A DNA stretch of 64,000 bases, from positions 62,001 to 126,000 of the forward strand of contig JADLCB010000014.1 in the NCBI GenBank assembly GCA_020847375.1. The letters are read 5' to 3'. The stretch is from Phycisphaerales bacterium. Its GTDB lineage: Bacteria > Planctomycetota > Phycisphaerae > Tepidisphaerales > Tepidisphaeraceae. Of this stretch, positions 25,247-33,751 are shown in pieces. Within the stretch, counting starts at the first letter, position 1; every line of letters begins with the position of its first letter. The notes below the pieces were generated by a model. The model searched no databases. It saw only the letters and a list, made by a program, of their open reading frames with translations, and was not told the DNA's origin. A program made the translations under genes and the position numbers.

Positions 25247-28200
25247 CTATTGCGTGGGGATGTTGGTTATGTGCAGTTGTGGATCCAGCGGTGTATAACC
25301 GGATCGATCCACGATAAACGCTGCACGACGCTGGATGACACGGGTTCCATCACGCCAGCCTTCCAGCACCAGATAGACCGTGAACGAATCGGATCGCGTG
25401 GTGATCAGATTGCTCAGGCGCGTCAGGGGCAGGTAGTGCTGCTCAAAATCATCCAGCGTACCGTCGCCAGCGGGGGTAATTGACGAGAGAATGGGGGAGG
25501 TGTCACCGTTTCTCTGGTCATAATCAGCAGCAGCCGGGTCAGCGCCCGCGCCCATGGCGCGCACTTCGGGCAATTTCAGCAGATCAAAAGCAGTCTTGAA
25601 CGGGGTGGTTGGAGCATTTTCCTGCGCTTTCCAGATGGCGTACGCCAGGTCACGGTTGGCTTTTTCCTGGTCCTGCCGATTGATGGCGGTCGGAACCGGA
25701 TTCGGCCAGATGGATTGAGTCAGCGGCAGCATATCCAGCACCTGGGGCGGGGCGGTGTTGATGTTGATCAGACCATTGATGCCCGCCAACTGCTCGCGAT
25801 AGTTGTTGGCTTGGGAGACGGTTGATACCGGCCCGTTGGGTACGCTTTGGGGAACAGGGCCGCTGTTACCGTCGGGCGACACGTAGAGCACAGGGTTGGC
25901 GTTGGGCAGAAAATCGCTGCCCGGGTTCTGGTTGGCGGTCAGGAACTCGAACAGATGGCTGGTCCATTCATAACCTGCGGCGGGCGCAGCGGTGGGGCTG
26001 GTGGTGGAAAATGGAATAAATCGTCCCAACTGCACGCCGGTTGTCGGTATATCTTCATCCGCGTAGGAGGCATCGAGCGTAACGGAATTAAGTGCCAGAA
26101 TGGCCGTGCCCGTCGTGTCGCGGATCGTGTAAGCGCCGATGAACGGAATCGTCAGCAGATCACCCTCGCGGGCAAAACCGCCGTAGGGGAATGAGACCGC
26201 GCTGCCGGGCGCCGGCGGGGTCAGCGGGCGATAGCCCGGCCACTGGTAATCATTCAACGGTACGGTCAAAGTGAGTGAATAGGTGGCTGTGGCGTTGGCA
26301 GCGCCGAGAGTTCCAGCGGGTAAACCGGTGGTTGTGCCGGCGTTGGCATCATCCATAGTCAAACCGCGGGTGGCGGGTATTGGATCAAGTTGGCTGGGGC
26401 CGGGATAGACGCATTTCCAGGCATCAGGGTCAGCCGTTGTCGCAGCGGTGGCGATGCGGGCGTAATAGTAGCGGCGATCCTGGGGGAGGGCAGGAGGTAC
26501 GGCTACGGGTGCGGCTTCAAGGCCGGTCAGGTTCACCTGATCGACGGGGATGAAGTCATCCAGATTAGTGACAGGATCTTCGTTAATATCGCCGACTGCA
26601 GGGTTGATCAACGTACCCGTAGCCATGCGCGGGCGCAGGAGCACCAGTTCCAGTGGCTGACCGTTGAGGACAACCTCATTGAGGAGGTTGTCGCGCAACC
26701 GCGTCTCCTCGATGGGCACTCCGGTGAGGGTGACATCGGCGGGGCGATCAGCCTCAGCCGACTGGATAACGAGAAAAGGTGAACCGGCTGCTCGCGCATT
26801 GACCTGATCAGTACCAGTGAAGGAATGAATCGGGGTCAGCGCGCCGGTGCTGCGGTTGTAGGCAGCCAGTTGCCAGTTTTCCATGCTGATCGGAGCATCG
26901 CCTTGCGTATGGAGATAGGGGCAATACAGCTCGATGGCGAGATAATTATTGCCCGTGCCGGTGGCGGGGATATGGGTAATGACTTCGGTGATGAAGACCT
27001 GTTTTTCCGTGCCGAAGACGGTGATTTTTTTGCCCTCGATTTCCAGCGTGTGCTGACGGATGTTGTCATCGTAGTCGCGGAGGTCTTCGGTGTTGACGGC
27101 AGCCAGGGCGGCGCGCAACTGGATCATGCCATTAGCGCTTAGGCGATTAGCAACAATGGCATCGGTCTGTTCACGGCGGAACATGCGGGTGTCGGCGCCG
27201 GTGGGGGCGCCGCTGGTGGTTGGATCGTACATCAGCATCCAGAAGGCCCGCCAGAGCTGGCCAAAATAGGCGGTATTGACGCTGGTGCGGGCGATGGGCA
27301 GCGGTGTGGCTGTGCCGTTTTTCAAATAACTGGAGAACCTCAGGTCAAGGCCTGGGGGTGTGCGTTCAACCAGCGTGATCGGGTCGAGGTTATTGGATTG
27401 ATTGTCAGTGCCTGACGGGTTAGTCCCTGAATTAAAATCAAAAACCGCCAGATCAAAAATCGACTGGGGTAAAAACCCAGTGGTCGGGCTGCCGGCGATG
27501 GCGCGCAGCGGGGCGAGATTGCCCACCGGATTGTGCGTGACCAGCAACGAGCGCAGGGGCAGATTGTTGGGATTGGCGCTGACGATGCCGGTTGGCGCAC
27601 TTTGGAGATAGGTGTAACCGAAATCAAATAGTCCGCTGTACCAGGTACCCGCAGCACTGGGAACAAGGGGCGAGGTGGGAACCGCTGGCGGCGCGGCGGG
27701 GAGAGAGGCGGGCATGCCCCAGGTGCTGCGTTCCAGCAAGGTCTGGAGATCGTCTGAACCTTCATTTTTCAAGGTGAAACGATAGGCCAGACCCATCATT
27801 TCAGAAATCGGGTAGCCGCGAAAACGCGAGTTTACTTCGACGAATCCCGGATTATCAACGCGGCGACCGAGCATGGTCCACAAGGCTTCAGCCTGGGAAT
27901 CGTAAAACAGGTCGGTTCTTGTGGCGGCGGGGGCGGCATTTTTGACATCTTGATCGGCAATGGGCTGGTTGGTTTGCAGCGGAAAATATGACCCCGAGCC
28001 AGAGCCAAACCCGTAACGATAGTCGTTGACGGTTCCAATTTCCGGGGCGATGCCGTTGGCATCATTGAAGTCGGTCATCAACTGCATCAGGCCGGTATTG
28101 CCGGTGAAAAAACCGTAGTTGGGCTTTTCGACAGCCGGATTGGCGAAGGTCCAGTCAAAGTCGCGATCCAGGGCGGTGTTGACGTTGATGGCGGCGGTGT

Positions 28201-28849
28201 TATCGACGATGCGAATACCGGCGTAGTAGGTCAAATCACCCAGGCGGCCGGGGGAGATCATGAAATAAGGGGCATCGGCAATACCATCACCATCGGCATC
28301 GGCAGCGGGCAGAGGGTCTCCAAAAGCGTTGCCGGTGGCGCGCTCGTAGCGCTGGAGGGCGGGAGAGTCGCCGACCGCTCCGGGCCGGAACAGATAATCC
28401 TCACGGTCGGCCGATACGGTAGCGCCCGTAGCGGGGGCCATGAACACGTAATCCGTACCGGGCATGATGTCGCTGACGTAGCGCCAGACGGGGAAACCTG
28501 TCGTTGGCGAAGTGGCGTACCAGATGGGGAGGCGATCAGCCAGCCATTTATCCTTGCCAAAATGGGTCCAGTTCTCGATGGAAGCCTCAGCCACGCCGCG
28601 CTGGCGCTGCATGATGGGCAGATCGTCGATGAGTTTTTGCTTGACCAGCTCCTGGAGGCTGTCCATGAGCAGATCGACCTGGGTGTTCTGGCTGTTGATG
28701 GTGGTGCTGACGCGGTCATTGCGCGCAACGGAGAGGAAGGCGGTTCCCGCCAGCGCCAGCAGCACGAGGAGCACGATCACCAGAATCAGGATATTGCCGC
28801 GCCGATGCTGGCGGGCCGTGGTCGGAAGATAAGTCGTTGAATGGTTCAT
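25247..28849 (-). CDS. Very long GspK-like minor pseudopilin
   Basis: 1200 residues. The N-terminus RRGNILILVIVLLVLLALAG is a prepilin-like helix with Gly before the cut site and no Glu5, as in GspK. Two copies of the GspK-type N-x-N-T-A motif are seen (AAINVNTALDRDFD early, LININTAPPQVLDMLPL near the C-terminus). GspK of Proteobacteria is about 330 residues, so this is three to four times larger, with long Thr/Pro/Ala-rich inserts. It is the last gene of a four-gene operon, 8 bp after the GspJ-like gene. In planctomycetes such proteins may tip a secretion pseudopilus or a type IV-like fibre. Confidence 0.72.
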   Translation of the reverse strand: MNHSTTYLPTTARQHRRGNILILVIVLLVLLALAGTAFLSVARNDRVSTTINSQNTQVDLLMDSLQELVKQKLIDDLPIMQRQRGVAEASIENWTHFGKDKWLADRLPIWYATSPTTGFPVWRYVSDIMPGTDYVFMAPATGATVSADREDYLFRPGAVGDSPALQRYERATGNAFGDPLPAADADGDGIADAPYFMISPGRLGDLTYYAGIRIVDNTAAINVNTALDRDFDWTFANPAVEKPNYGFFTGNTGLMQLMTDFNDANGIAPEIGTVNDYRYGFGSGSGSYFPLQTNQPIADQDVKNAAPAATRTDLFYDSQAEALWTMLGRRVDNPGFVEVNSRFRGYPISEMMGLAYRFTLKNEGSDDLQTLLERSTWGMPASLPAAPPAVPTSPLVPSAAGTWYSGLFDFGYTYLQSAPTGIVSANPNNLPLRSLLVTHNPVGNLAPLRAIAGSPTTGFLPQSIFDLAVFDFNSGTNPSGTDNQSNNLDPITLVERTPPGLDLRFSSYLKNGTATPLPIARTSVNTAYFGQLWRAFWMLMYDPTTSGAPTGADTRMFRREQTDAIVANRLSANGMIQLRAALAAVNTEDLRDYDDNIRQHTLEIEGKKITVFGTEKQVFITEVITHIPATGTGNNYLAIELYCPYLHTQGDAPISMENWQLAAYNRSTGALTPIHSFTGTDQVNARAAGSPFLVIQSAEADRPADVTLTGVPIEETRLRDNLLNEVVLNGQPLELVLLRPRMATGTLINPAVGDINEDPVTNLDDFIPVDQVNLTGLEAAPVAVPPALPQDRRYYYARIATAATTADPDAWKCVYPGPSQLDPIPATRGLTMDDANAGTTTGLPAGTLGAANATATYSLTLTVPLNDYQWPGYRPLTPPAPGSAVSFPYGGFAREGDLLTIPFIGAYTIRDTTGTAILALNSVTLDASYADEDIPTTGVQLGRFIPFSTTSPTAAPAAGYEWTSHLFEFLTANQNPGSDFLPNANPVLYVSPDGNSGPVPQSVPNGPVSTVSQANNYREQLAGINGLININTAPPQVLDMLPLTQSIWPNPVPTAINRQDQEKANRDLAYAIWKAQENAPTTPFKTAFDLLKLPEVRAMGAGADPAAADYDQRNGDTSPILSSITPAGDGTLDDFEQHYLPLTRLSNLITTRSDSFTVYLVLEGWRDGTRVIQRRAAFIVDRSGYTPLDPQLHITNIPTQ

Positions 28850-28857
28850 ACGATGCT

Positions 28858-30465
28858 TTATTTCAGCGAAAAGACATACTCAGCCAGGTGTTCATCGCCA
28901 CCAACATCAGCCGGGGCTGAGCCGATCACAAAACGAAGGTACTGCGGTTTGGGCCAGTGGGAGGAATCAGGCCCCCAGGCGGCGAGGTAGTAGGTGCTGT
29001 TATTCACGGTGTCGATATAGTCGCCACTGCCGGGCCGGGCGGGACCCACACGTTCAAAAAAGCCAGGATCAGAAAAACTCGGAGAAAAAGTGGCGATGAC
29101 GCCAGCGACGGGGACGACATCCAGCGGGCTGGTGTTGTCGTGAATCAGAATACGCCCGTCGCCATTGCCGTCGCGGGGCATGCCATACCAGCGGGTGGCG
29201 GTGCATGTTTCAGCGCCGACCGTGTAGACGATAAAATCGAGCACGCCATCGGGGCCAACGGCGGTGGTGTTGCCGTTGTTATCCTGACTGATGAAGTCAC
29301 CGGCGAATTCAACCATGAAGTGGCTGATTCCGTGCGCCAGACCGGGGACGGAACGGGCGGCCTCTTCGGGGGTGAGTGGCTGCGAGAGCAGGGAGGAATA
29401 TTGGTGGCGGAAATTGGAGATTGGGAAATACCAGTTGGTGTTGGTGCCATCTTCGGAGAAATTGGCCAGGATGCGGCGGTATTGCTGCATGGTGGTGGCG
29501 GCTGCGTCATAGCGTGACCATTGCAGCAGCCAGCCATCAAAAGCGCCGCTGTTATTGTTGGTATTGGGGTAGTCAGGATTCTGGCGACTGTTGACCGTCA
29601 GCGGGGCAGCCGAGGTGCTGTCCAGTTCGCCAGGGATTCGCTTGATAAAGCCGTTGGTAACCGAAGTGCCGCCGCGGGAATAAATCATATTGCCATCGGG
29701 GCGCATCAGCGCCATTTGCACCCGGCCGAGCGTCCATTGATCGACATAAAAGTTTTCCGGATTGGTGGCGGCGGTGAGTGGATCGACACTGGCGGCCATC
29801 GCGGTGCGATAGTCGATTCCGGGAGCGTGATGATTGAAACGAGGCAAGCCGGGTAGGGGTTCATTGAAATTGGGCTGCTTGAGGTGGCCGTACCAGACGT
29901 AGGCTTCAGCCGACTGCATGTCATCGACGAGATCGTCAGCGCCGGTCTGCCGGGCGGTATGTTTGCGGGTGAAAAAACCGATGGTATCAAGGCGATGATT
30001 GCGGCGGGTGTAAAGGGCGGGGGAAACGAAATCTTCAACGCCATCGCCATCACGATCGTAGCTGCGGATTTGGTCATCAACCGTGTCGCGGTTGGTCTGA
30101 CTGGCGTTGTAATCGGTGTCGGAATCCTGGTCGGCGGCGTTAAGAAAACCGGCTTCGCGCTGGGAGCGGATGAAGAGAAACGGGGCATCTTCCGGCAGGA
30201 CGAGGTTGTTCACGTCATCGGTGAGGAGCGTTTGCAGCGATTGTTCGTTGCGGTTGATCTGGGCGACATGCTGGCCGACCTTGAGGGTGTGGCTGGCGGT
30301 GCGGAAGACGAGGTTGACACCGAGGATCAGCAACAGAGCCAGGGCGATGGAGATCATCAGCTCGATGAGCGTAAAGGCCCGGCGGGACAGCCGGCAGGTG
30401 CTGGTGGTGGCGATGAGCGGATCAGGTTGTAGCAGTTGCGACTTCATAAGTTGATCAAATCTCAT
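28858..30465 (-). CDS. GspJ-like minor pseudopilin
   Basis: 535 residues. A long leader (MRFDQLMKSQLL through RLSRRA) precedes the prepilin signal A/FTLIELMISIAL with Glu at position 5, and the hydrophobic helix continues through LLLILGVNLVF. The helix tail HTLKVGQHVAQINRNEQSLQTLL is typical of PulJ/GspJ. The globular part is much larger than the roughly 200 residues of classical GspJ and contains Asp/Asn-rich loops (DQDSDTDYN, DRDGDGVEDF) that look like calcium-binding turns. Its ATG overlaps the stop of the GspI-like gene by one base (TAATG). Confidence 0.75.
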   Translation of the reverse strand: MRFDQLMKSQLLQPDPLIATTSTCRLSRRAFTLIELMISIALALLLILGVNLVFRTASHTLKVGQHVAQINRNEQSLQTLLTDDVNNLVLPEDAPFLFIRSQREAGFLNAADQDSDTDYNASQTNRDTVDDQIRSYDRDGDGVEDFVSPALYTRRNHRLDTIGFFTRKHTARQTGADDLVDDMQSAEAYVWYGHLKQPNFNEPLPGLPRFNHHAPGIDYRTAMAASVDPLTAATNPENFYVDQWTLGRVQMALMRPDGNMIYSRGGTSVTNGFIKRIPGELDSTSAAPLTVNSRQNPDYPNTNNNSGAFDGWLLQWSRYDAAATTMQQYRRILANFSEDGTNTNWYFPISNFRHQYSSLLSQPLTPEEAARSVPGLAHGISHFMVEFAGDFISQDNNGNTTAVGPDGVLDFIVYTVGAETCTATRWYGMPRDGNGDGRILIHDNTSPLDVVPVAGVIATFSPSFSDPGFFERVGPARPGSGDYIDTVNNSTYYLAAWGPDSSHWPKPQYLRFVIGSAPADVGGDEHLAEYVFSLK

Positions 30466-31391
30466 TAACGAAAATGGATCAGGCTGGTGTAAACAGCGAT
30501 GGCTTGGTTGGGGCCGTCAAAAATGGTTGTGCCTCCGCTGTCGACGTAGCCGTGGCGACCATAAATATAGACGGATACGGGTTGGCCGGAAGCGGTTGCG
30601 TCGCCTGGGCGCAAATCCCAGTTGGGTTGAAGCTCCCAGATGGTCGGATCACTGGAGGACTGGCGACCCAGGCGCAGGATCAGGCCGTTACGCTGGGTGC
30701 TGGGGCCGAAGTCGGCGGCAACGATGACAAAGGCGCCCTCCGCGGCAGCGAGCGGCGAAGTGCCGTCGAACTGAATCCGATCAGGGGCAGCAGTACCGCT
30801 GTCTCCCAGAATGGCGGTGGCTGGGACGGGAATAAAGGGAGCGCCCTGCAGATCGGCCAGCGTGTAGTTGGAGGCGTGCTGGGACTGGGTAACGACAACA
30901 ATGGCTTGGGCGGTGGTTCCGTAGTTGGGGGCGCCCGTTGGCAGGATGCGATATAAAAAGGTGCAGCTATAACGGGGGTCGATGGAGGAGATCGACTGGC
31001 TGAGCAGACGTTTGAATAGAAGAAAGTCGCTGTTTATGGATGTGGCCGTGATGGGGCGAAGCACGTCGGGTGTTGTTGCCCCGTCGGTCATGAGCGCGGT
31101 GTTTTCGCGCATGGTGGCCAGGGCGGACTGGGCGATGCGGGCGGCGGTGGTTTCGTCGGTGTTGGCTTTGCTTTGCTGAATGGCGACGGGGAAAATGGCA
31201 GCGACCATGATGAAACCAATGCCCAGAATCATGACGGCAAAGAGAATTTCGATGAAATTCATGCCACGATAGCGCAGATGGCGCTGAGCAGCGCGGCGGG
31301 GTGGCGCGATGGATGCAGGAATCGAGGCTGGGGCGGAAAATGGTTTCATGTTGGGTGGTGCGTTGAAAATCGTTGGGATCGAATCCTTCAT
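30465..31391 (-). CDS. GspI/PilV-like minor pseudopilin
   Basis: 308 residues from the ATG at 31391. The frame extends to 31466 but would then overlap the previous gene. A long positively charged leader precedes the prepilin signal G/MNFIEILFAVMILGIGF with Glu5, followed by the helix tail AIFPVAIQQSKANTDETTAARIAQSA. This arrangement is the GspI/PilV pattern. The 45-residue leader is unusually long. The globular domain is beta-rich and ends with YTSLIHFR. It is translationally coupled to the GspJ-like gene downstream. Confidence 0.72.
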   Translation of the reverse strand: MKDSIPTIFNAPPNMKPFSAPASIPASIAPPRRAAQRHLRYRGMNFIEILFAVMILGIGFIMVAAIFPVAIQQSKANTDETTAARIAQSALATMRENTALMTDGATTPDVLRPITATSINSDFLLFKRLLSQSISSIDPRYSCTFLYRILPTGAPNYGTTAQAIVVVTQSQHASNYTLADLQGAPFIPVPATAILGDSGTAAPDRIQFDGTSPLAAAEGAFVIVAADFGPSTQRNGLILRLGRQSSSDPTIWELQPNWDLRPGDATASGQPVSVYIYGRHGYVDSGGTTIFDGPNQAIAVYTSLIHFR

Positions 31392-31410
31392 GGGTTGGCG
31401 CGCCGGGGTG

Positions 31411-32178
31411 CTACTGGCTGCGCAATAGCGAAGCGTTATAACGGTTGACCACGAAGACGGTGGCATTTTCGTTCAGATAATTATTCAGTGCGACCTGGCC
31501 AGTGCTAGTGCTGGTATCAATGGCGTCGGTTGCCTGGCGCGAAAACAGGAGGAAGGCGGGCTGGGAGAAAAGATCTCCCCCTTGCGCGGGGCCAATAATA
31601 AAGTTTGGTGAAACCAAGTTCGTCAGGTTAAGCCGTCGGGCCAGTTCAGTGTCATGACCGACGCTGTATCTTTGATAAAGAAAATGACCTTCGCTATCGA
31701 ACAGGATCAGGCCACGAAGATTGTTGAGGGTTTCATAGGAGGGCACGCCGGTCAGGCGGTAGATATAGTCGTCGGGAGAGGGGAGAATGGTCTGGTGACG
31801 AAAAGCGATATCAATGCCTTTGGGCAGGAACTGAGCATCGGAGTCAAACGCAATTTCAATGGCGGGGCTGGTTGGGTTGGCCGGGGAGAATTCGTCAGCG
31901 CCGGTGACGCGCACCAGCGCCATGGCGGTGCGGTCGGTGGCAGCGTCACGATAAAAGACAACGCCGCGCGAGGATTGCTGACCAATCGCCTGCATGCGGG
32001 TCTGGGCCAGAACGGCAGCGATCCGGTTCTGGGCGCTTTCGATGCTGTTGGCGCCGCTCATGACGTTGAACGCGGGGACAGCCAAGCCCAGCAGAAGAAC
32101 CAGAATCGCGATAACGATAACGAGTTCAATCAGGGTAAAACCATGTGGTGGGCGGATGGATCGGTCAAACCTGAACAT
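31411..32178 (-). CDS. GspH/FimT-like pseudopilin
   Basis: 255 residues from the ATG at 32178, chosen because AAGGA lies five bases upstream. An earlier in-frame start at 32214 lacks this. The prepilin signal is HG/FTLIELVIVIAI with Glu5. The GspH-type feature NRIAAVLAQTRMQAIGQQSSRGVVFY follows the helix. It is the first gene of the operon GspH-I-J-K, all on the minus strand with gaps of 19, -1 and 8 bp. No secretion ATPase, platform protein, prepilin peptidase or major pseudopilin is in the window, so the assembly machine must be encoded elsewhere. Confidence 0.78.
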   Translation of the reverse strand: MFRFDRSIRPPHGFTLIELVIVIAILVLLLGLAVPAFNVMSGANSIESAQNRIAAVLAQTRMQAIGQQSSRGVVFYRDAATDRTAMALVRVTGADEFSPANPTSPAIEIAFDSDAQFLPKGIDIAFRHQTILPSPDDYIYRLTGVPSYETLNNLRGLILFDSEGHFLYQRYSVGHDTELARRLNLTNLVSPNFIIGPAQGGDLFSQPAFLLFSRQATDAIDTSTSTGQVALNNYLNENATVFVVNRYNASLLRSQ

Positions 32179-32624
32179 AGAATTCCTTGTACCGCGGGGC
32201 AACATACTGACCAAAGTCTGATGAAGTATTCGTCTTGTCTACTGAATAATGCGATTTTCGGCCAAGAATACGACAATATGACGTAGATTGAGAATTTTTG
32301 CCACTTATATCAACAATCCGATGAAAAATTGTTGAGATGGCGGGTTTATGCAGGGCAAACGCAAGTAGGCGTCCGATAGGCAATCTCTTACGAGCCGCGA
32401 CCGTTAGGGAGCGGTTTTTGAGCCGATCACCGCTCCCTAACGGTCGCGGCTCGTTAATACATCGACCGTCGCCGGCTACTTGCGTTTGCCCTGCGGGCAG
32501 GGGTGAGTGTGCGCAGGGCTTTTGATGAATTGAGGATCAAACAGTAGAATTGGCGTTTTTATTACGCTTGGGCGAGATTGTCGCTGAGGTGAAGGTTATT
32601 TTCAGCCGGAATTGAGGAAACGCG
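32179..32624. other. Intergenic region with a full palindromic repeat
   Basis: This 446-bp gap separates the divergent pseudopilin operon and purU. It holds the complete palindromic element at 32351-32493 and otherwise A+T-rich sequence where the operon promoter should lie. No gene was recognised in it. Confidence 0.6.
32351..32493. repeat. Large two-tier palindromic repeat, full copy 1
   Basis: Perfect outer arms GGGCAAACGCAAGTAG (32353-32368) and CTACTTGCGTTTGCCC (32476-32491) enclose perfect 26-bp inner arms at 32390-32415 and 32429-32454, with a 13-nt loop. The spacers between tiers are asymmetric (GCGTCCGATAGGCAATCTCT on the left, TAATACATCGACCG on the right), so the element has a direction. 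Copy 2 is at 62963-63103 and a half copy at 1931-1992. Confidence 0.9.
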
Positions 32625-33536
32625 GTGCCGTATAAGGTTTTGGCCGTTATCAGTGTTTTGGGTAAGGATCAAAAGGGTGTTGTTGCGCAATTTGCGACGT
32701 ATGTGGCTGAGCGCGGCATTAACATCGAGGATATCGAGCAGCGGGTTGTGCGCGGATTTTTCGTGATGGATATGCTGGTTGATCTCAAGGAGATGAGCAG
32801 TGATTTGTCGGAGGTGATTACCGGTTTATTGCAACTGGGCAAGAAAATGGAAATGGAGGTGCGCGTCCACCTGCACAGCGAGCGCGCCAAACGGAAAATT
32901 GCGATTCTGGTCAGCAAGGAGGCGCATTGCCTGGAACGGTTGATCGCGGATAAACGGGAGAAGAAACTGAACGGGCAGGTTGTCTGCGTATTATCGAACC
33001 ATCCTGACCTGGAACCGATTGCGCAGCAGGCGGGTTTTGCGTTTGAATGGAAGACAGCTAAAGACCCGCGGGCGCATTTTGAGTGGTTGGAACAGAAGTT
33101 TCAGCAGTATGACGCGGATTTGATTGTTTTGGCGCGGTATATGCGGATTTTGCCCGCTGAGCTGGTGCGGGCGCATGAAAGTCGGATCATCAACATTCAC
33201 CCGTCGCTATTGCCTTATTTTCCCGGAGCCATGCCGTATAAACAGGCGTATGAATCGGGCGTGCGCGTGCATGGGTGTACAGCGCACTTTGTGACCGAGC
33301 AGCTCGATCAAGGGCCGGTGGTTCTGCAGGATGTGTTTCATATCAATGTTGGTGTGGACACGCTGGAGGATGTTAAAAGCAAAGGTGCAGCGCTGGAGGC
33401 GGGCGTGTTGAGCAAGGCGGTGCAACTTTTCCTGGATGAGGAACTGGTTGTGGTTGACGGGAAAGTGATTTTCAAACCAGGGATCAGCCGGTTTGATATT
33501 GCCGAAAAAGCGGATACGGGTAAATCGACCGGTTGA
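32625..33536 (+). CDS. purU: Formyltetrahydrofolate deformylase
   Basis: Hydrolyses 10-formyl-tetrahydrofolate to formate and tetrahydrofolate, balancing one-carbon pools. An N-terminal ACT domain (1-80) senses small ligands such as methionine or glycine. The C-terminal formyltransferase-fold domain holds the catalytic triad Asn190, His192 (INIHPSLLPYFPGA) and Asp229 (LDQGPVV). The 303-residue length is slightly above the family's usual 280-290. The start is GTG at 32625, with GAGGAA about 5 bases upstream. It differs from PurN by the ACT domain. Confidence 0.95.
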   Translation: MPYKVLAVISVLGKDQKGVVAQFATYVAERGINIEDIEQRVVRGFFVMDMLVDLKEMSSDLSEVITGLLQLGKKMEMEVRVHLHSERAKRKIAILVSKEAHCLERLIADKREKKLNGQVVCVLSNHPDLEPIAQQAGFAFEWKTAKDPRAHFEWLEQKFQQYDADLIVLARYMRILPAELVRAHESRIINIHPSLLPYFPGAMPYKQAYESGVRVHGCTAHFVTEQLDQGPVVLQDVFHINVGVDTLEDVKSKGAALEAGVLSKAVQLFLDEELVVVDGKVIFKPGISRFDIAEKADTGKSTG

Positions 33537-33751
33537 AGCAGCCGCGACGGTACGAAAATAATAGCCGGTTCAAGGCAGAAAACAGCGGCGTAACCGGATA
33601 TACTCGGTGCGCTGATTGAGTCACCGCGCCTGCGACAGCAAGTCGCAGCGACAAGTTCAATTTCAGTTTCGCAAGCGACCTACAATGGCTGGGTGAGCCT
33701 GTGGAGAGTGGATCCCAGCCGGGCCGGTAATCAAAGGAATCAAGAAAATCG

